A stretch of DNA of 62,616 nucleotides from Candidatus Thorarchaeota archaeon (GCA_016839245.1 JAEOUN010000039.1:1-62616), one strand, 5' to 3'. Counted from the stretch's first letter, positions 1 to 9,065 are shown. Made by a program: numbers and translations. The notes: generated by a model from the sequence alone, not told the origin.

Positions 1-404
1 AAGTTTAAGACGGCTGAAGCAACATAAAGACCAACTCCTGGAAGACTAGCTAAATCATCTAGTGTCTTTGGTACAATACTATCATACTCCTTGACGAGTG
101 TGACTGCCATTTTCTTTAGATGTCGAGATCTGATTTTCTGAAGACCAAGATTTGAAACCATGGATTCGATTGTGGATAATCTGGCTTGAGCAAGTTGTTT
201 TGGAGTTTTGAACCGGTTCATGAATTTAGAATATACACGATTGACTGCAATTGCAGTTGTTCGTCGTAGCATCATTTCAGCAATGAGAATGGGATAGGGA
301 TTTGAACTAGAACGCCATGGAAATCTACGCCCACTAGTAATATACCACTCAGCAATTCTTTGTTGAAATTGCTGTTTCTGTGAGTCGGTAATACTATTTG
401 CCAT
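1..404 (-). CDS. Partial A/G- or T/G-mismatch DNA glycosylase (MutY/MIG-like), cut by left edge
   Basis: Read on the minus strand from ATG at 404, an open frame of 134 codons runs off the left edge. The N-terminal part contains FPWR (about residues 28-31), a PYPILIAEMMLRRTT helix-forming stretch and, near the window edge, LPGVGLYVASAV, the helix-hairpin-helix of the HhH-GPD superfamily. MutY proteins have PWR..PY..W.SE.MLQQT in the same place; the RRTT version is typical of archaeal thymine-DNA mismatch glycosylases (MIG). These enzymes remove mispaired bases. The catalytic Asp and iron-sulfur cysteines lie outside the window, so substrate cannot be decided. It starts 11 nt after the flavoprotein stop, suggesting one transcript. 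Confidence 0.8.
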   Translation of the reverse strand, partial: MANSITDSQKQQFQQRIAEWYITSGRRFPWRSSSNPYPILIAEMMLRRTTAIAVNRVYSKFMNRFKTPKQLAQARLSTIESMVSNLGLQKIRSRHLKKMAVTLVKEYDSIVPKTLDDLASLPGVGLYVASAVLN

Positions 405-415
405 GTGGGTATACC

Positions 416-976
416 TCAATTTAGTTTCAAATGTTTTAGTATCTCTTCGGACAAAGAGGAAGGAGAAGACAATATAGTCACTCGATCCATAGCACGTAAT
501 TTTTCGACATTATCCAAGTCTATTGTACGAGGTGTGATTGAAAATATGGTCCCATCCGGGGCAGTAGTCTGGATGGTGAGTGGTGATTGATCGACTGGGT
601 AAAGAAGAACGGGAGTGCGTCCTTTTAGAGTCTGAGCTACTGCATTCGTTATCAGAGTGTCAGCTACTCCATGCGCAATCTTCGCTGTCGAATTTGCTGT
701 CAATGGTGCAACAATAAATAGATCATATCGGCCAAGTTGAAGGGGACCTGCAATGAGGGGGACATTGGCATTGATTTCCACCTGCACTTTTGAAAATACT
801 TCATGAAGGCGATCCCACAACTTGTACAGTCGTAGGACTTGTTCGCCAGCCCTAGAAACAACAACAGATATGATAACTCCGTTTTCATCATGAAGGCTAA
901 TCATGGTTTCAAGGATTTCCTCAATCCTGTCACCAGATCCTGTTATGCCCCAAAGAATGCGAGTCAATTCAATCAT
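416..976 (-). CDS. Archaeoflavoprotein-like flavoprotein (AfpA / dihydromethanopterin reductase type)
   Basis: A 186-residue flavoprotein is obtained by starting at ATG 976, which places ILWGITGSGD at the very N-terminus, as in the archaeal flavoprotein family (Rossmann-like flavodoxin fold). The longer frame to 1138 would add an unconvincing hydrophobic leader that overlaps the divergent gene. The FIVAPLTANSTAKIAHGVADTL stretch around residues 86-107 is the FMN-phosphate/Asn-Ser-x-Ala region of this group, followed by a VLLYPVDQ strand. Family members are FMN proteins that accept electrons from ferredoxin or reduce pterins; the actual partner is unknown. It lies immediately upstream of the glycosylase and divergent from the LLM oxidoreductase. 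Confidence 0.75.
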   Translation of the reverse strand: MIELTRILWGITGSGDRIEEILETMISLHDENGVIISVVVSRAGEQVLRLYKLWDRLHEVFSKVQVEINANVPLIAGPLQLGRYDLFIVAPLTANSTAKIAHGVADTLITNAVAQTLKGRTPVLLYPVDQSPLTIQTTAPDGTIFSITPRTIDLDNVEKLRAMDRVTILSSPSSLSEEILKHLKLN

Positions 977-1088
977 ATAAAGAAATACATCCCTGTGTAA
1001 AAATACATACGGATGAACCTCATAGACGAATGATTGAAAGCCTAATGCTGTATTCATCATATTGATGTACTGGAGTAGATAACCTACG

Positions 1089-2081
1089 ATGTATCGGGCA
1101 AGTGTAGGCATTACGACAAGTATGAATGTGAGCGCCACTAGTTGGATTAGAGAGAATGCTGAAATCTTAGGAATTGATGGAATCTGGATTGGCGAGGATA
1201 TTGGTATTGGTCAAGAAGCCACAGTCTTAGCAGCAGACCTATTGAAAGGAACCTCTCGAATCAAGGTAGGAACAGGTATCGTTCCAATTTCAATCCATAA
1301 TATTGCAACGATAGCTAGAGCAAGTCTAACGCTCCAAGAGATAGGAACAGGAAGATTCATCCTTGGTCTAGGGATTGGAGGAATTCAAGATCTACAGAAG
1401 CTGGGTATTAATGTTAAAAGACCAGTGAGCGCGTTACGTGATACAACAAATATACTTCGTCATCTTTTCTCAGGTGAAACTGTGACAGAAGAATCTGAAC
1501 TTTTTAAACTGCAGTCTTTCAGCCTTAATCTACGTAATCCGGTAGATATCCCTATAGTATATGGCGTTCGTGGTCCACAGATGTTGAAAATAGCTGGAGA
1601 ATTAGCTAATGGTGTGATTCTCTCTGGACCAATAGAATACATCAGTAATGCTATCAATGCAATCAATAGAAGTGCCACGAGAGCAGGTCGAGAAAAAAAG
1701 ACGATTGAGAAAATTGCTTGGTTACCTACAATACCTACCTTCAAAGGAGGTAGTGAAGCACTTGCCAAAAAAGTGGTTGCACTAGTCGTAGCTGATACTC
1801 CAGAGCAGGTCCTTGATTATTTGAATATGGACAAACAGAGAGCAAACCAAATACGAAATGCAGTAGCAAAGGCAGGACCAAAAGCAGGTGCAGAGTTTGT
1901 AAATCAGGAATTCATTGATACTTTCGCCATTTCTGGAACAAGTCATCACATGGTTGACAGGTTCGATTTTCTTCATAAATTAGGAGTCAATGAGGTTGTT
2001 CTGGGACCACCATTCAGTGGAGATTGGAGGGTAGCAATGACAGAAATCTTTCAAGAGATAGTTGGAAGGAGAGAAGGATAA
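1089..2081 (+). CDS. LLM-class flavin/F420-dependent oxidoreductase (Mer-like)
   Basis: A 330-residue TIM-barrel protein of the luciferase-like monooxygenase class. The N-terminus (VGITTS..) leads into WIGEDIG, then KVGTGIVPISIHN..ARASLTLQEIGTGRFILGLGIGG at about residues 57-98, which is the diagnostic LLM core, and a C-terminal LGVNEVVLGPPF motif. F420-dependent methylene-tetrahydromethanopterin reductase (Mer) and related dehydrogenases share this layout. No residue seen here fixes the substrate. The stop codon overlaps the ATG of a second, diverged LLM gene (TAATG), so the two are translationally coupled and could form a heteromer. Confidence 0.85.
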   Translation: MYRASVGITTSMNVSATSWIRENAEILGIDGIWIGEDIGIGQEATVLAADLLKGTSRIKVGTGIVPISIHNIATIARASLTLQEIGTGRFILGLGIGGIQDLQKLGINVKRPVSALRDTTNILRHLFSGETVTEESELFKLQSFSLNLRNPVDIPIVYGVRGPQMLKIAGELANGVILSGPIEYISNAINAINRSATRAGREKKTIEKIAWLPTIPTFKGGSEALAKKVVALVVADTPEQVLDYLNMDKQRANQIRNAVAKAGPKAGAEFVNQEFIDTFAISGTSHHMVDRFDFLHKLGVNEVVLGPPFSGDWRVAMTEIFQEIVGRREG

Positions 2082-2998
2082 TGGAGTGGGGAATTGCATT
2101 AAACTTGAGAGAACCAGTTCAAGAAACCATTGAGAAAGCAATTCTGGTCGATAAAGGATGCCTTGATATTGTATGGATTACCGACTATCCAGCAACTCGT
2201 CTTTCGCCAATACTTGCCTCAGCTATTGCACAAGAAACTGAACACTGTAGGATAGGAATCGGACTCCTTAGCCCCTTGATATTTTCTCCACATGAAATTG
2301 TACAATATCTTTCCACTCTAATCAATCTATATGGAAACAGGTTTGATTTGCTCATTGGTCCTGGAGATAAGATAAGATTGAAAGAGATCGGGATTAATTA
2401 TGGAGAGATATCAACAATTGTACAACGCATAATTGAGTCTGTTGTCTTGATTAGAGAGGGTCTATCAAGTCATAAAGACTGCAGAATATTCATTGGAGCA
2501 CAAGGTGAGAATATGATAAGAGAATCAGTTACTGCTCACGGAGTTCTACTCAACTATTCAGACCCAGATATGATTGAATGGGCATCTTCGCTTCTAAGAC
2601 AAAAACCCAAGGGATTCAAGATTGGTATCTTTCCGCCTTCTTTGATTGGCTCTTCAAAATCCTGTCGTGAGTATATGGGGATCAAGAGCTCTGCAGCCGT
2701 GGTTGCACTCGGACTAAATACGTCGATTATGAATCGGTTTGCATTGAAAGAAAAATTACTACCAGTAAGGAGAGAGATGAAGAAGCAGGGTATGACTCAC
2801 GAGGTTGTTGAAATGATAGATTTCGAAACACTCAGCCGATTCTGTCTATGTGGAGATGATGAACACATTTTCAATCGTCTGAAGGCATACGAAAAGATAG
2901 GTGTTGAACATATTGTCTTTGGACCACCACAAGGAGCCAATCTGATGGATGTACAACAATTAATAGACGCAAGAGAGAGGTTCTATAATTCCATGTAG
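2081..2998 (+). CDS. Second, diverged LLM-family protein
   Basis: The start at ATG 2081 was chosen because it overlaps the upstream stop as TAATG and gives an N-terminus (MEWGIALN) aligned to the LLM fold; the frame is open further upstream but lies inside the preceding gene. The 305-residue product keeps the LLM pattern: WITDYPATRLSP, IGIGLLSPLIFSPHEIVQ, GNRFDLLIGPGD and a C-terminal IGVEHIVFGPPQG that mirrors the C-terminus of its neighbour. It is therefore a tandem paralogue, but less canonical, and may be a partner subunit. Its 3' end overlaps the convergent regulator gene by 16 nt. Confidence 0.75.
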   Translation: MEWGIALNLREPVQETIEKAILVDKGCLDIVWITDYPATRLSPILASAIAQETEHCRIGIGLLSPLIFSPHEIVQYLSTLINLYGNRFDLLIGPGDKIRLKEIGINYGEISTIVQRIIESVVLIREGLSSHKDCRIFIGAQGENMIRESVTAHGVLLNYSDPDMIEWASSLLRQKPKGFKIGIFPPSLIGSSKSCREYMGIKSSAAVVALGLNTSIMNRFALKEKLLPVRREMKKQGMTHEVVEMIDFETLSRFCLCGDDEHIFNRLKAYEKIGVEHIVFGPPQGANLMDVQQLIDARERFYNSM

Positions 2999-4449
2999 CT
3001 GTTAATATCGATATCTTCAGGACCGACCGACCAATGTCCATTCTGATATGTTAGATTTCTGGTCAAATCAAACATTGATTTTGAACCTCTCTGGGAGATG
3101 GTCATGATGGGATTCACTGAATGAACACCAGGCTTTTTCTCTAAGGCTCGAAATAGCTGGTAGTACTCGACCTGATGATCTCCAGGACACATCGTCCAGA
3201 CAAGTATTCCTCGCGAAGAGAGATAGTACATCACCCATGGAAACTTACGAATCGTCTCTAAAATACGAGGCTTGACCTCAGAACTACAGACTATCTCGAA
3301 AACGAAGTTCGAGGATAACTTAGGTAATGCAAAGACAATATACGGTAATAACAGGTTACGATTTTGAAGTTTCCTTAGAATGGAAGAAACATCTTTTGCA
3401 TCATAATCAAATCCTTTGATACCAAGGCTTTCGCTAATTTTACTAGGAGGGTCTCTTGAATTCAGCTGAAGTTGAGAGGCTACAACATAATCCTCGATTT
3501 TCAACTCGGGTTTTACACCAGAACAAAACAAAAGAGGCGGTGCCAATTCATGATCAAATTCAAGATCATCTTCCAAAAGGTCTTCCATATGCTCAGGTAA
3601 GTTCCAGTTATCATTACGGTACAAGTCAACATTGGAAGTTGAACCAGAGCTTGTTTGATGATGTATACTGAGATAATCAAAAATTGTAGAACCTATTCGT
3701 GTCAAAGATCTATCGAAAGGTTTGATATTCTCATCAAAATTTGGTATTAGAAATGTGACATATCCCACATCTGTCATGGTGGTCTTAAGGATGCTCTTGG
3801 TAAAGGGATAATGAGAGAAACCTCGTTCAATTTCCTGCCAATCAATGCCCTCCTGAACTGTAAAGAACATCATTACGGATTGAAGATTAAAAGCCGAGAA
3901 ATCTACCAAAGAAGTAATCCTAAGATGATTTCGCTCTTGCAACCTTTCAATTGAACGAGCAATCGTCCTTGGTGCAACATTAAGAATCTTAGAAGCCTTA
4001 ACAAGAGAGATAGTTGGATCCTTGGTAAGCACTGTTAGGACAGAAAGATCATTTGTTGTAATAGGGGCTTCTTCAATAAGAAATGCAAAATTCAATGCGG
4101 ACTTGATAGAACTTCTCGTGAAAAGATTGAATTTTTTAAGTGTCTTGAGATTCTCAAGCATTTTCATTTTGTAACGTTGATTAATAGAGAGTATGGTAGG
4201 ATTTATTGGATAAGCAGTATATTCAGGATTCTGTTTCAACATGTCAACCGCTCTAAGAGCGCTTTCCATGGTAATAGTCCCTTCACACAGACCCAAGTAA
4301 ATTCTAATAGCATCAAGATAAAACTGAGCTTCGGGATCATCAAGTTTGGGAATTAAATCATCAAAAGGAGTGTGGAAAGAGACCTGACCCAAAGTAGAGT
4401 CTTGGTTTGGTTCTTCTGATCCCATTCCTGCTTTGTTCAATTTTTTCAA
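2983..4449 (-). CDS. Large winged-helix transcriptional regulator (Lrp/AsnC-like)
   Basis: A 488-residue protein with an internal winged helix around residues 125-175: the stretch LTKDPTISLVKASKILNVAPRTIARSIERL fits helix-turn-helix of the Lrp/MarR type. A second weaker repeat (SLGIKGFDYDAKDVSSILRKLQNRNLL) lies near residue 340, so the protein may contain two related modules, each followed by an alpha/beta sensing domain. Such double-module regulators are frequent in archaea with large genomes. The target is unknown; convergence with the LLM pair and tandem arrangement behind the next regulator gene (4462-5538, 12 nt away) suggests co-transcription of two regulators. Confidence 0.6.
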   Translation of the reverse strand: MKKLNKAGMGSEEPNQDSTLGQVSFHTPFDDLIPKLDDPEAQFYLDAIRIYLGLCEGTITMESALRAVDMLKQNPEYTAYPINPTILSINQRYKMKMLENLKTLKKFNLFTRSSIKSALNFAFLIEEAPITTNDLSVLTVLTKDPTISLVKASKILNVAPRTIARSIERLQERNHLRITSLVDFSAFNLQSVMMFFTVQEGIDWQEIERGFSHYPFTKSILKTTMTDVGYVTFLIPNFDENIKPFDRSLTRIGSTIFDYLSIHHQTSSGSTSNVDLYRNDNWNLPEHMEDLLEDDLEFDHELAPPLLFCSGVKPELKIEDYVVASQLQLNSRDPPSKISESLGIKGFDYDAKDVSSILRKLQNRNLLLPYIVFALPKLSSNFVFEIVCSSEVKPRILETIRKFPWVMYYLSSRGILVWTMCPGDHQVEYYQLFRALEKKPGVHSVNPIMTISQRGSKSMFDLTRNLTYQNGHWSVGPEDIDINSYMEL

Positions 4450-4461
4450 CGCCAGATTTTC

Positions 4462-5538
4462 TCATCTAGAGGAGGTGCGAGATGTTAGATGAGACACCAC
4501 ACTCTTTAATCGTGTCCTCTTCTCTGTTAGGTCGGCTATAAATGTACATATCTCTGAAGCATTACCTGCAAGACTTGATAAAACTTGAGAGAGAGTCACC
4601 CATTCCACATGACTTGGAATCTCTAATTCGAGTAAGGTTAGACTAGGTCCCGATAGGACACGAGCTTTTGGAAAAGTACCTGCCTGAGCATGAAGGACCT
4701 GAGAGAATACTGATTCTTTGTAGGCATCATCATCACGGATACAGACCAGTAACCTTTGTGTCAGTCCAATATTGTCAATCTCAACATAAGGGATTGCAAT
4801 ATCATTACGTACCTTGACAATCCGTCTACGGAGTGTTCGTCCCGAGTCAGGATTAATAGCGAGGTTTGAATAGAAGTCTTGTACTTTTGTTGCGGTAGCG
4901 TAATAATCATCTTCGAGAGCAGCTGCAACAAGAAGATTGTCGATTGAAAACTCAGTCGGAGTACTCTGCTCAACAGTACCCACACTAGGCAAGATATCTA
5001 CATAGCTACTTGCAACACCAATGGAAGCCTCAAGGCGAAAATTATCAGGAAATGACCAGATGGTGCCATCAAATAGACCCAGATTCATGTGATGTGAAAT
5101 CTTCGAGCATTCACTTGTATAGATAGTAAGTGAATAGGGTTTCTTTCTAAACCTATCAACTTGACTATGAAACCAATCAGACTGACGACCAAGAGGAAGT
5201 ACTACTTCAAAGAATATATGAGAATTAAATGTCGAAGACATAAGTGAGGGAGATACTGTAACGACTAACTTACTCGATTTTAACCAGCGACCAAATTTAG
5301 TAAGTACATCAGATCCTTTGTCTGATGTAGCCCAACCAAAGACTAGCTGAAGACCTACCTTACCATAGTCAAGATTTCCTCGGATAGACAAGTTATTGCC
5401 GGTTTCTAAATGATTCCAAAGTTGATTCACCGCAGAACGCGATACTTGAAGATCTTTTGCTAAGCCAGCTTGACGTAATGAAGGATTAATTATTAATCGA
5501 CCAAGCAGTCGGAGTTCACCAGGCCCGAGTTCTCGCAT
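4462..5538 (-). CDS. Winged-helix transcriptional regulator
   Basis: A 358-residue protein beginning with a clear winged helix at residues 5-50: LRLLGRLIINPSLRQAGLAKDLQVSRSAVNQLWNHLE, where the recognition helix is SRSAVNQLW. A second region (YYATATKVQDFYSNLAINPDSGRTLRRRIVKV, about residue 215) could be a degenerate second helix-turn-helix, giving the same two-module plan as its downstream neighbour. The ligand or target promoter cannot be read from sequence. The upstream 300 bp contain no other gene, so its promoter probably lies within 5540-5640. Confidence 0.6.
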   Translation of the reverse strand: MRELGPGELRLLGRLIINPSLRQAGLAKDLQVSRSAVNQLWNHLETGNNLSIRGNLDYGKVGLQLVFGWATSDKGSDVLTKFGRWLKSSKLVVTVSPSLMSSTFNSHIFFEVVLPLGRQSDWFHSQVDRFRKKPYSLTIYTSECSKISHHMNLGLFDGTIWSFPDNFRLEASIGVASSYVDILPSVGTVEQSTPTEFSIDNLLVAAALEDDYYATATKVQDFYSNLAINPDSGRTLRRRIVKVRNDIAIPYVEIDNIGLTQRLLVCIRDDDAYKESVFSQVLHAQAGTFPKARVLSGPSLTLLELEIPSHVEWVTLSQVLSSLAGNASEICTFIADLTEKRTRLKSVVSHLTSRTSSR

Positions 5539-5837
5539 ATTATCCCACCAAATACCTAGGTAATATGGCCAAGTGTTAAGATATGAATGTGTTGGAAGAC
5601 AGGTTTGTCATACGCTAGTATTATCCAGATATTCTGGTATATTTCGTCTGAAAATGTATGCCTTCTATTTGGCCTAAGACTGCATTCTAGTAAATCTATC
5701 CGCACACCACTCCCTTATTATGCCAGATGTGCAATATACTGCTTGGATTCACACTGCAGACTGAGCTCATAGGTTGGATTTACTGAGCTAACTAGTTCAG
5801 AGTATCTACCTATCTAGTCAGAGGCAGGCGGCTAACT
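5539..5837. other. Intergenic region with no convincing gene
   Basis: I see no coding pattern, tRNA or repeat here. The left edge must hold the promoter of the minus-strand regulator starting at 5538. The short open frame at 5587-5772 has no ribosome-binding site and no protein-like composition. Confidence 0.4.
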
Positions 5838-5924
5838 ATGTTAAATAAGGTGAACCAACTCGCAGTGGCTAGAGCAAAAGTCAGTGTGTCCACCATACCA
5901 TGTAATGTTCAGCAAAGGAGGTGA
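5838..5924 (+). CDS. Possible 28-residue micropeptide upstream of 5921 ORF
   Basis: An ATG frame of 28 codons (starts MLNKVNQL, ends CNVQQRR) terminates at TGA 5922-5924, which is embedded in an AAAGGAGGTGA motif. That motif is a perfect Shine-Dalgarno and overlaps the GTG of the next ORF, so the pair looks translationally coupled. It has no recognisable family and could be chance. Confidence 0.3.
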   Translation: MLNKVNQLAVARAKVSVSTIPCNVQQRR

Positions 5925-6067
5925 AAGCGATAAGCACAGACAAGATACGAACTCTCTATGAGAGCATGACCAAGAATCGTGCAGCATTGGAGTTACTATC
6001 AATTGGTGTCGTGCACGGTATCTCATCCGTTGTTCAGCCACCGTGTGAAGATCCTTGTCCATTCTAG
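5921..6067 (+). CDS. Possible 48-residue Cys/Pro-tailed small protein
   Basis: A GTG frame of 48 codons with protein-like composition: a charged N-terminal helix (TDKIRTLYESMTKNRAALEL), a hydrophobic middle (LSIGVVHGISSVV) and a QPPCEDPCPF tail at the stop. The GTG is inside the AAAGGAGGTGA motif (5913-5923), so the start is uncertain. Downstream, frame 2 between about 6128 and 6301 also looks coding (LVEEFQDGFFEVNKESI) but is broken by a TGA at 6203, suggesting local gene decay. I do not recognise the family. Confidence 0.35.
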   Translation: MKAISTDKIRTLYESMTKNRAALELLSIGVVHGISSVVQPPCEDPCPF

Positions 6068-6127
6068 TAGACACTAGAAATGGCATATGGATACCAATCT
6101 TCCCTTGGTGGATGAGAGGGACTATGA

Positions 6128-6301
6128 GATCCGATATTGCTGGACATTGGTTGGTATGGGATTCTTTGCCATGCTCTGCAGTGTGAGAGTTCAATCAGTG
6201 AATGAGAGCACGAGAGACTGGTGGAAGAATTCCAAGATGGCTTCTTTGAAGTCAACAAGGAATCTATCACCAACCTTTCACGAGAGAGAAAGAGAACATA
6301 A
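6128..6301 (+). pseudogene. Possible decayed small ORF with internal stop
   Basis: In one frame the sequence reads as protein-like (DPILLDIGWYGILCHALQ, then after a TGA at 6203 EHERLVEEFQDGFFEVNKES), ending with TAA at 6299-6301. The competing ATG frame from 6087 gives a lysine-rich low-complexity tail and looks less real. This may be a frameshifted or stop-containing remnant; no homologue is recognised. Confidence 0.25.
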
Positions 6302-6322
6302 AAAAAAGGAGAGAAAAAACAA

Positions 6323-6364
6323 ATGCAACCCGATCAAGGTAGCCCAGTTCCAGAACCATTCTAA
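6323..6364 (+). CDS. Possible 13-residue peptide with ribosome-binding site
   Basis: An ATG preceded by AAAAGGAG (6305-6312) opens a 13-codon frame ending PVPEPF. The ending resembles the DPCPF end of the 5921 ORF. It is very short and may be a leader peptide or chance. Confidence 0.2.
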   Translation: MQPDQGSPVPEPF

Positions 6365-6419
6365 ATTGAAAAATGCGGGATAGAACCGCAGAAACGAAAC
6401 AAAGGAGAATAAAAAACGA

Positions 6420-6668
6420 ATGATAACAGAAAGAATGAATCCAATAATCGGAAACATTGCTTCTACTGATGCAGGCAGAGAAGTGGATCCTTTTACTGAT
6501 CCAGAGGTTGTTAGACTGACTGCTATTAACTTAGAATGCACGGTCAAGAACCTAATGGCAGCAAATGCGTCTCCAGAATGCCTAGTGATCACCGCTGATA
6601 TATGCACCCACAAATTAATGGCTGTACCCACCGCTGATGGGGAGGTCAAGGTGCTTGTATTCGAATAA
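6420..6668 (+). CDS. Small hypothetical protein, 82 aa
   Basis: An 82-residue frame preceded by AAAGGAG at 6401-6407. The composition is protein-like, with a C-terminal beta-rich part (CLVITADICTHKLMAVP, then GEVKVLVFE), two cysteines and no membrane segment. It ends the string of small ORFs before the MFS transporter. The minus-strand frame 6278-6724 covering it is hydrophobic but has no ribosome-binding site and looks like the shadow. Function unknown. Confidence 0.45.
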   Translation: MITERMNPIIGNIASTDAGREVDPFTDPEVVRLTAINLECTVKNLMAANASPECLVITADICTHKLMAVPTADGEVKVLVFE

Positions 6669-6829
6669 TGGTCCATCAGTAAAGCAAGTGATAGAATCGC
6701 AAATTGGGAGGTTAGTTCTCCCAATGAGTGATATATAGATGTAATTAGAAAAGGTAACTAAATAGCTTCGAACAGAACCAATAGCTCGTTGAAAACCTCA
6801 CCTTTGATTGATGAGGTTCTAAAGATGCT

Positions 6830-8293
6830 ATGAGTATGTTCGGAGAAAGAATCAAAATGAAAGTGGTTCAAGACGATGATGTACGGAGTGACGAAACATT
6901 GGATGAAGATCCGGTCGATCGAGAACTTGGGACAGACTCGAGTTCAGATGAATTGGACCACAGTCAACTAGGAGAGGAACAGGAACAATATCTAGGACTC
7001 CGATCTTCTCTTAATGCTATTTTTTCATGGAGAAATTACAAGGTCTATCTAGTCACAGGGTGGATTTTCAATGCCATTGTATATTTGGATAGTTTCTTCA
7101 ATCTTTATCTTTGGAGTATCATCCCGAATCTAGTATTTATTGGCGCTATCACTACAATTGCATCAATTGTAGGCGCAACTGCGCGTTTCTTTGGAGGATA
7201 TATTGGTGATAGAGTCAACAGAAAATCCCTCGCTGTTGTTTCGATGTTTATTATAGCGATTTACTATCTTATGATAGGAGTATTCGTTGACCCACTACTC
7301 ATTTTCATTGCATTACTAGTTAATGTTTCAGCAGAAGTGACAAAGGGGGGTTCGAGTGCATATATAATGGATAATATTCCTCGGGAGCATAGTGGTCTTG
7401 CTCTGTCTCTCTTTACTGCAGGAAGGATTTTTTCAATAATTACACTATCAGTGTTCGGAATATTATACCCAATAATGGACTTTGCAGCATTCAGATTACT
7501 GAGTTTAATTAGCGGAGTTTTACTCTTACTATCTACATTATTACGAGCAAAATATTTGGAATCTAGTCAAAGGAATAGAAGAGAGGCTGGTACAAGACTT
7601 TGGAAAATTTTTATTGAAGATAATAAACGGGCTTTGAGAATTCTATTGACAGTAATTCCTGGGATGATTATTGTATGTATATTGGATGCTATCAGTGATT
7701 CATTTTTCAAATTAGGCGCTTTCATCTACATGTATGAAGAATTGTATATTGATGTTCCTTCCATAGTGGTTATGCTAATTGCTACTGTAGCAATTCAAGT
7801 TCCACTTCTATTAAAAGTTGGAAGACTTACTGATCGAAAAGGCGTGAAATCGACTGCACTTCTAATTTATGCAATCATGCCAATTTCTGCTGCACTCCTG
7901 ATTCTGGCGTATTGGGTCCCTAATTGGGCACCTCTATCATTCTCAACAACAGCAAATTCAATCATTCCTGGATTGGGAGTTGTTTTCAAGACTTCATTTC
8001 TTGCAGTAGTACTAAAGTATGTGAATGACACGCTTTGGTACACGGTTGTACTTGTACTGATTCGAAAACGACTTCCTGGATATGATACCGCGAAATTCCT
8101 GAGTCTCTTCTGGTTCATTGTATGGTTGACTTCTTCATTGGGTCCACTGATAGGAGGGATTATTTCAGAAGCAACGAATATATTGTTCCTCTTCGTTGGT
8201 GTTTTAATCCTGAACATCCTTATTCTTGGAGCAATAGCCAAGTACGACTTGACTACAAAAGGAGCAACAGATATTGAAGATGTAGAATCATAA
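6830..8293 (+). CDS. MFS transporter with acidic N-terminal extension
   Basis: A 487-residue major facilitator protein. Residues 1-60 are soluble and strongly acidic, followed by about 12 predicted membrane segments (first at VYLVTGWIFNAIVYLDSFF). The loop between helices 2 and 3 carries GGYIGDRVNRKSL, the MFS motif A (G-x-x-x-D-R-x-x-R-K), and a second copy, GRLTDRKGVKS, appears in the C-terminal half as expected for the two-fold repeat. Substrate is unknown; the nearest neighbours (small ORFs upstream, endonuclease III downstream) do not suggest one. Confidence 0.85.
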   Translation: MSMFGERIKMKVVQDDDVRSDETLDEDPVDRELGTDSSSDELDHSQLGEEQEQYLGLRSSLNAIFSWRNYKVYLVTGWIFNAIVYLDSFFNLYLWSIIPNLVFIGAITTIASIVGATARFFGGYIGDRVNRKSLAVVSMFIIAIYYLMIGVFVDPLLIFIALLVNVSAEVTKGGSSAYIMDNIPREHSGLALSLFTAGRIFSIITLSVFGILYPIMDFAAFRLLSLISGVLLLLSTLLRAKYLESSQRNRREAGTRLWKIFIEDNKRALRILLTVIPGMIIVCILDAISDSFFKLGAFIYMYEELYIDVPSIVVMLIATVAIQVPLLLKVGRLTDRKGVKSTALLIYAIMPISAALLILAYWVPNWAPLSFSTTANSIIPGLGVVFKTSFLAVVLKYVNDTLWYTVVLVLIRKRLPGYDTAKFLSLFWFIVWLTSSLGPLIGGIISEATNILFLFVGVLILNILILGAIAKYDLTTKGATDIEDVES

Positions 8294-8357
8294 GTATCTA
8301 CATATCATACTAGATTTGAAGTACTCAAATATATCCTACTCTAATGAAGGCACTATA

Positions 8358-9005
8358 ATGAGCGAGGAGAGAAAAAGAGCACTTGAAATTCTGAGAAAAC
8401 TTGAGAAGAATTATCCAGATGCACCAATTTCATATCTGAATTTTAGTAATCCATTTGAAATGGTTATTGCCACCATATTATCAGCAAGGACAACCGATGC
8501 AGGTGTCAATAAAGTAACGCCTGAACTATTTGGAAAACATCCAACTCCAAAGAAACTAGCAAATTCAGACATCGACGATATAGCAAGAATAATTCGACCT
8601 TGTGGCGCTTATAACAAAAAAGCTTCGTACATTAAAGAAACAGCTAGAATGATTGCGGAGGTCCATAATGGATCGGTACCAGATAAGATGGAAGAACTAG
8701 TAAAGTTCCCGGGTGTAAGCAGAAAGACTGCCAATGTTGTATTGCAGGTTGTCTTTGGACAGGCAGAAGGGATTATTGTAGACACTCACATAATGAGAGT
8801 CACAGTAAGACTTGGCTTTAGTGAACATGATAAGAAACCCGACAAAATAGAGAGAGATTTGATGCAGTTGTTATCAAAAGATAAATGGATAGACTATGCT
8901 CGTTTAATTGGTACACATGGCCGTCAGACTTGTAAATCGCAGCGTCCGGCGTGTTCCATTTGTTCAATTAACAATCTTTGTCCATCATCTGAGTATGGTA
9001 ACTGA
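8358..9005 (+). CDS. nth: Endonuclease III
   Basis: This base-excision repair DNA glycosylase/AP lyase removes oxidised pyrimidines. The 215-residue protein has the helix-hairpin-helix FPGVSRKTANVV with the catalytic lysine in RKTA (about residue 118) and the catalytic aspartate in IIVDTHIMRV (about 136). The C-terminus has the four cysteines of the [4Fe-4S] loop in the C-x6-C-x2-C-x5-C spacing (CKSQRPACSICSINNLC). Start at ATG 8358 gives the normal family N-terminus; 14 further codons upstream are open but unneeded. It is a second HhH-GPD glycosylase in this window besides the one at the left edge. Confidence 0.93.
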   Translation: MSEERKRALEILRKLEKNYPDAPISYLNFSNPFEMVIATILSARTTDAGVNKVTPELFGKHPTPKKLANSDIDDIARIIRPCGAYNKKASYIKETARMIAEVHNGSVPDKMEELVKFPGVSRKTANVVLQVVFGQAEGIIVDTHIMRVTVRLGFSEHDKKPDKIERDLMQLLSKDKWIDYARLIGTHGRQTCKSQRPACSICSINNLCPSSEYGN

Positions 9006-9065
9006 TTTTCTCGGAAGCGGTTAAAAGGAAATGAAATCGACCACACAATGACCTGAGTGATTCTT

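Noticed and set aside
6278..6724. Hydrophobic 148-aa minus-strand ORF
   Set aside because: It is antisense to the 6420 small gene, lacks a ribosome-binding site and its hydrophobicity comes from the complement of Lys-rich A-tracts.
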